Shown: one piece after another, positions 12,871 to 15,797 of the stretch
Layout: each line of letters begins with the position of its first letter
Numbering within the stretch: the first letter of the stretch is position 1
Assembly (NCBI GenBank): GCA_030690515.1
Contig: JAUYGP010000481.1
Coordinates: 1-15,797, forward strand
DNA: 15,797 nucleotides
Direction: 5' to 3'
Source of the DNA: Giesbergeria sp.
Lineage (GTDB): Bacteria; Pseudomonadota; Gammaproteobacteria; Burkholderiales; Burkholderiaceae_C
The notes under the pieces: generated by a model
What the model was told of the DNA's origin: nothing
Seen by the model: only the letters and a program-made list of their open reading frames with translations
Databases searched by the model: none
Position numbers and translations under genes: made by a program

Positions 12871-12893
12871 ACACTCTCTAGGAAAGAACAATC

Positions 12894-13253
12894 ATGATTG
12901 ATCTCGACAAAGCTCGGGTAGCGCTAATGCTGGCTACTCTGAATCCCGATTTTTTGCCGCCTTATTCCGAATTTCTTCTGCAGCAAACCAAAAAGTTGGA
13001 TTTGGTGATCGAAGCGATGAACTGGACTAGTGGGACGTACTCCGGACCAGTGGTAGGCCAGGACGACCAAGCATGGTTAATCAAAATTGGTGCCGGGCGG
13101 GCTGGAGTATTGTCATTTGACAAGATCGAGGAAGGCGCAGTGGCTCCACGACTGGGGGACAACATATTGCTAACTCTAACGCGCGGACTGGCTCAAGTCG
13201 TCGTTTTGCAATCTCCCAAAAATATTCCAACGAACGAGACTCGACCGGAGTAA
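12894..13253 (+). CDS. KfrB-like domain protein (119 aa)
   Basis: Residues about 47-105 (GTYSGPVVGQDDQAWLIKIG, then a GRAGVLSFDKIEEGAVAPRL segment and GDNILLTLTRGLAQVVVL) have the pattern of the KfrB domain. That pattern is 'G.Y.G.V.G.....V....GRG.......L......GD.....Y..G...V', a small beta-barrel-like unit seen on IncP and other broad-host plasmid proteins, often fused to relaxases. Here it stands alone behind a helical N-terminus (residues 1-40). AGGAAAG lies nine bases before the ATG. It is the last gene of the rightward operon. The domain's role is uncertain; a regulatory or DNA-binding function is assumed for plasmid Kfr proteins. Confidence 0.55.
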   Translation: MIDLDKARVALMLATLNPDFLPPYSEFLLQQTKKLDLVIEAMNWTSGTYSGPVVGQDDQAWLIKIGAGRAGVLSFDKIEEGAVAPRLGDNILLTLTRGLAQVVVLQSPKNIPTNETRPE

Positions 13254-13383
13254 GTTACGTTCCAGAACGCTGTGCCTAAGAGTGGAATTTCTGTTGTGAC
13301 AATTGATCTGGTTGCTATCTGGCTTATCAAATAATGAGATGTCAAATTAGATGAGCCACCGCATCGCGCAATCAATTAGTTTT

Positions 13384-15797
13384 CTAAAATTGCAAAAAGT
13401 CAATCAACCTCTTGTCTTCCGTTACCAGATCGTGCGCAATCAATAGGTACTTCCATGGCTTAGCGCCCGTGATCCGCGCATGGTCTGATGCATGCTGGCA
13501 CCACAAGGCCCCCGCCTCAGCTTTCGCTATGACATCCGGCGCACCCAATTCGTTGCGTGCCTTGGTCTCGCACATCAGTAAATGGTGTGCGGTTTCCACC
13601 ACAAAGTCGGGCACGTACTCGGGCTGCTCCACGCCCAGTTTGTAAAACAACTGGAACTGGCCCTTGGCGGGTTTAAACCACTTGTCCGCATCGCGCTCCA
13701 GAATCACGGCAAAGCGGCGCTCAGTGTCCGAGTCAAACTTTTGTTGCGGGTACAAGCAGCGCGAAAAGTGCCCAAACACCATTTGTTTGATGCGGCTGGG
13801 CTCAAGCACCGTGTCGCGGTAGTCGCGCAATGGCTGGCTAGCGCTTACGGTGTAGGTGGGTTCTTTCAGCGCCGTAAAGCCACGCCGCACTTCTACGGCG
13901 TATTCGGTGGCCGACTCATAAAAATGCTCCATCATCTGCGCATGGATGTTCTTGGCAATCAGTTGCCGGTCCAAGTCCAGCACGTTGCGCACTTCATCGG
14001 CTTCTGACAGATAGCTTTGCAGATGCATCACCATTTGCCCCGCCAGGTCATACAGCAGACTGGCATGCACCATGTAATCGATGTCGTCGTAGTCGATCAG
14101 CGCGTGGACGATGTAATCTTCAAGCCGCCGCTCGGCCCGCCCGGCCTGCGCCGTATAAGTGAACTGCTCATGTGTGCGTAGCGTCTGGCCGACCAATGAG
14201 CGGTCTTTGGGCTGCAAATGCAAGCCCTTCACATCCAATGTAAAAGGCTTGAAGCCGCTGGTCACCACACCCTTGGGGACCACTGCAATGCGTGGAATAT
14301 CGATGGTCTGCTGCACCACCACATTCACCGTGCGGCGCACCACGTCTGCCAAGTCCAGTTCCGGCGGTGCGTCCGCGCCCGTCAACACACTGAGTTGCAC
14401 AGGTGGCAGTCGTTCCTGCACGGCCTGGGCGATGCGGGCTTGCAACGCGGGGGTCAGAAAGGCTTGCCGCGTGGGGGCATCCGTGGTTCGCACCTCGTAT
14501 TCCGCCAGCACCTGCATGACCACATACGCCGCATGCCGTTCGTCTGAAGTCATGAACACCGGCGTTGCCTGCGGCTTGCCGCTCGTCGCAACTTGGGTGG
14601 CAGCATCTGCCGGTTCAGGCGCGTTCTCGTCCTGATTCAGCCCCAAAATCGCCGTCAGATTGGGCTGAACCGTTCGGCTCTGCATGCGGTCATCGCCCGC
14701 GTCAGGCGCGTCCAGAATCAGTGTCTTGAGCTTGATGGGCGAGTCGGCCCGGTTGGCGTCGTCAATGATGTCCTGAAACCGGTCATGCGCAATGATGTTG
14801 AGCCGGTCCACCGCCGCATTTTTGGTGCGCTTGCCATAGGGCAGACGCAAGCCCCGGCCAATCGACTGCTCTACCAGCGTGCGAGCATTTGCTGCGCGCA
14901 GCGGCACGATGGTGTACAGGTTGGTCACGTCCCAACCCTCTTTGAGCATGTTGACGTGAATCACAATCTCAGTGGGCTCATCCACACTTTCCACTGCCAG
15001 CAGCTTGCGCACCATCTCTTCTTCTTCCGCGCCGCTCTTGCTGCTGTCCACCTGAATCACTTTGTTGCGGTAGCGTCCGGCAAAAAACTCTTGGGACTGC
15101 AAATGCGCCAGCAGCGCGCTGGCATGCGTGGTGTCACGTGCAATCACCAGCATGAAAGGCTTGACCTCTTTCACCCCATTGGTGCGGGCATAGGTTTTTA
15201 GCTCCACCTTGGTGGCCTCGTGCATGCGCACGCCGTCTTGCAGCTTGACGCGCTCCACCTCTTCTGGGGGCATGCTCTTGGCGTCAAAGTTGCGCTGGGT
15301 GACCACGGCGGGCTCTTTCACAAAGCCGTCTTCCATGGCGCGGGCCAATGGGTAGTCCATCACCACGTTTTTGAAGGGCACCGGCCCCTTGGTGGTTTCC
15401 ACAAACGGCGTGGCGGTCAGCTCCAGCCCGATCAAGGGCCGCAACTCATTAATGGCCCGTACCCCGGCGCTGGCGCGGTAGCGGTGCGACTCATCCATCA
15501 GCAACACCAGGTCGGGCAGGCCTGCCAGATAGTCAAAATAACTCTGGCCAATGTATTCGCTCAAGCGCTTGATGCGTGGCGCCTTGCCGCCCCGCACCTC
15601 GGAAGAAATTTTGGCAATGTTGAAAATATTGATTGACACCGGTGACAACAAATCGCCCAACGCCTGGGCGCGCTCTTCGTAGTTGTCACCGGTAATGATC
15701 TCGGGCGGGTAGGCCGCAAATTCAGCCACGCCCTTGAATACGTACTTGGGCGTGTTGGGCGTGAAGTCGCCAATCAGCTTGTCGTAAATCGTCAGGT
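13384..15797 (-). CDS. Type III restriction (Res)-like helicase-nuclease, N-terminus outside window
   Basis: About 800 codons are visible and the frame stays open through the right edge; a GTG at 15729 is internal. Superfamily 2 helicase motifs appear in order: DESHRY (motif II, near 15495), ELTATPF (III, near 15415), HVNMLKEGWDV (V, near 14945) and QSIGRGLRLPYG (VI, near 14860). Walker A must lie beyond the edge. The C-terminus carries YVPDFVVE...LMCETKA (about 13625-13560), the PD-(D/E)XK nuclease motif expected in Res subunits that cut DNA after ATP-driven translocation. Total length would match Res (about 950-1000 residues). No modification (Mod) gene is visible, though one could sit to the right, upstream of this gene. 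It converges on the KfrB-like gene with 130 bases between them and looks more GC-rich than the tra genes. Confidence 0.85.
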   Translation of the reverse strand, partial: LTIYDKLIGDFTPNTPKYVFKGVAEFAAYPPEIITGDNYEERAQALGDLLSPVSINIFNIAKISSEVRGGKAPRIKRLSEYIGQSYFDYLAGLPDLVLLMDESHRYRASAGVRAINELRPLIGLELTATPFVETTKGPVPFKNVVMDYPLARAMEDGFVKEPAVVTQRNFDAKSMPPEEVERVKLQDGVRMHEATKVELKTYARTNGVKEVKPFMLVIARDTTHASALLAHLQSQEFFAGRYRNKVIQVDSSKSGAEEEEMVRKLLAVESVDEPTEIVIHVNMLKEGWDVTNLYTIVPLRAANARTLVEQSIGRGLRLPYGKRTKNAAVDRLNIIAHDRFQDIIDDANRADSPIKLKTLILDAPDAGDDRMQSRTVQPNLTAILGLNQDENAPEPADAATQVATSGKPQATPVFMTSDERHAAYVVMQVLAEYEVRTTDAPTRQAFLTPALQARIAQAVQERLPPVQLSVLTGADAPPELDLADVVRRTVNVVVQQTIDIPRIAVVPKGVVTSGFKPFTLDVKGLHLQPKDRSLVGQTLRTHEQFTYTAQAGRAERRLEDYIVHALIDYDDIDYMVHASLLYDLAGQMVMHLQSYLSEADEVRNVLDLDRQLIAKNIHAQMMEHFYESATEYAVEVRRGFTALKEPTYTVSASQPLRDYRDTVLEPSRIKQMVFGHFSRCLYPQQKFDSDTERRFAVILERDADKWFKPAKGQFQLFYKLGVEQPEYVPDFVVETAHHLLMCETKARNELGAPDVIAKAEAGALWCQHASDHARITGAKPWKYLLIAHDLVTEDKRLIDFLQF

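Noticed and set aside
13254..13383. Possible terminator between the convergent KfrB-like and Res-like genes
   Set aside because: Only a 5-bp stem CGTTC-CA-GAACG (13258-13269) without a T run, and a distant AATTGAT/ATCAATT pair; too weak to call.
14593..15201. Plus-strand open frame of 202 codons
   Set aside because: Antisense to helicase motifs V and VI; long only because of high GC.

Overview
The window looks like a conjugative or mobilizable element (plasmid or ICE) from a betaproteobacterium, probably Burkholderiales. Three things point there: a relaxosome and transfer gene set laid out like the Tra1 region of IncP plasmids, a BPSL0761-type small protein, and IS21-family debris. No replication, partition, integrase, tRNA, rRNA or CRISPR locus is visible, so plasmid and ICE cannot be told apart.

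Layout. (1) 1-2211 is a left edge of accessory DNA and scars: a partial gene with a PD-(D/E)XK-like signature, a decayed C-terminal istA fragment on the minus strand, a 370-base non-coding stretch with strong hairpins, and the remnant of a second, different IS21-type element. The second remnant keeps its zinc-cluster ORF, the first codons of its istA and its right terminus. (2) 2212-6962 is one long minus-strand operon of eleven genes, nearly all overlapping by 4-7 bases or separated by fewer than 35. In transcription order it holds four small unknown proteins, a DEDDh exonuclease, two metallophosphoesterases, a second DEDDh exonuclease, three more small proteins and a HAD phosphatase of the RNA-repair-associated type. 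The last gene is cut by the IS terminus at 2211. (3) 6963-7294 is a short divergent promoter region with a perfect 13-bp palindrome, followed by a small probable DNA-binding regulator. (4) 7300-10670 is the minus-strand relaxosome pair: a MobC/TraJ-like accessory protein overlapping a 1001-residue relaxase with a C-terminal LPD7-like region. (5) 10671-11060 is the probable oriT, with several inverted repeats and a block of TTTA-type repeats in 10-bp phase. (6) 11061-13253 runs the other way: traK-, traL- and traM-like genes, a 58-residue protein and a KfrB-like protein. (7) 13384 to the right edge is the C-terminal part of a type III restriction (Res)-like helicase-nuclease, on the minus strand and cut by the window end.

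How it fits together. The relaxase, MobC/TraJ-like and TraK-like proteins are expected to assemble at the 10671-11060 region, and TraL and TraM to act as auxiliary transfer proteins. The eleven-gene operon is cargo beside the relaxase. Its products combine two exonuclease-fold, two metallophosphoesterase-fold and one HAD-fold enzyme, which reads as a nucleic-acid or nucleotide end-processing cassette. No such system is known to me, and the function is inference. The small regulator at 7028 with its palindrome could control this cargo.
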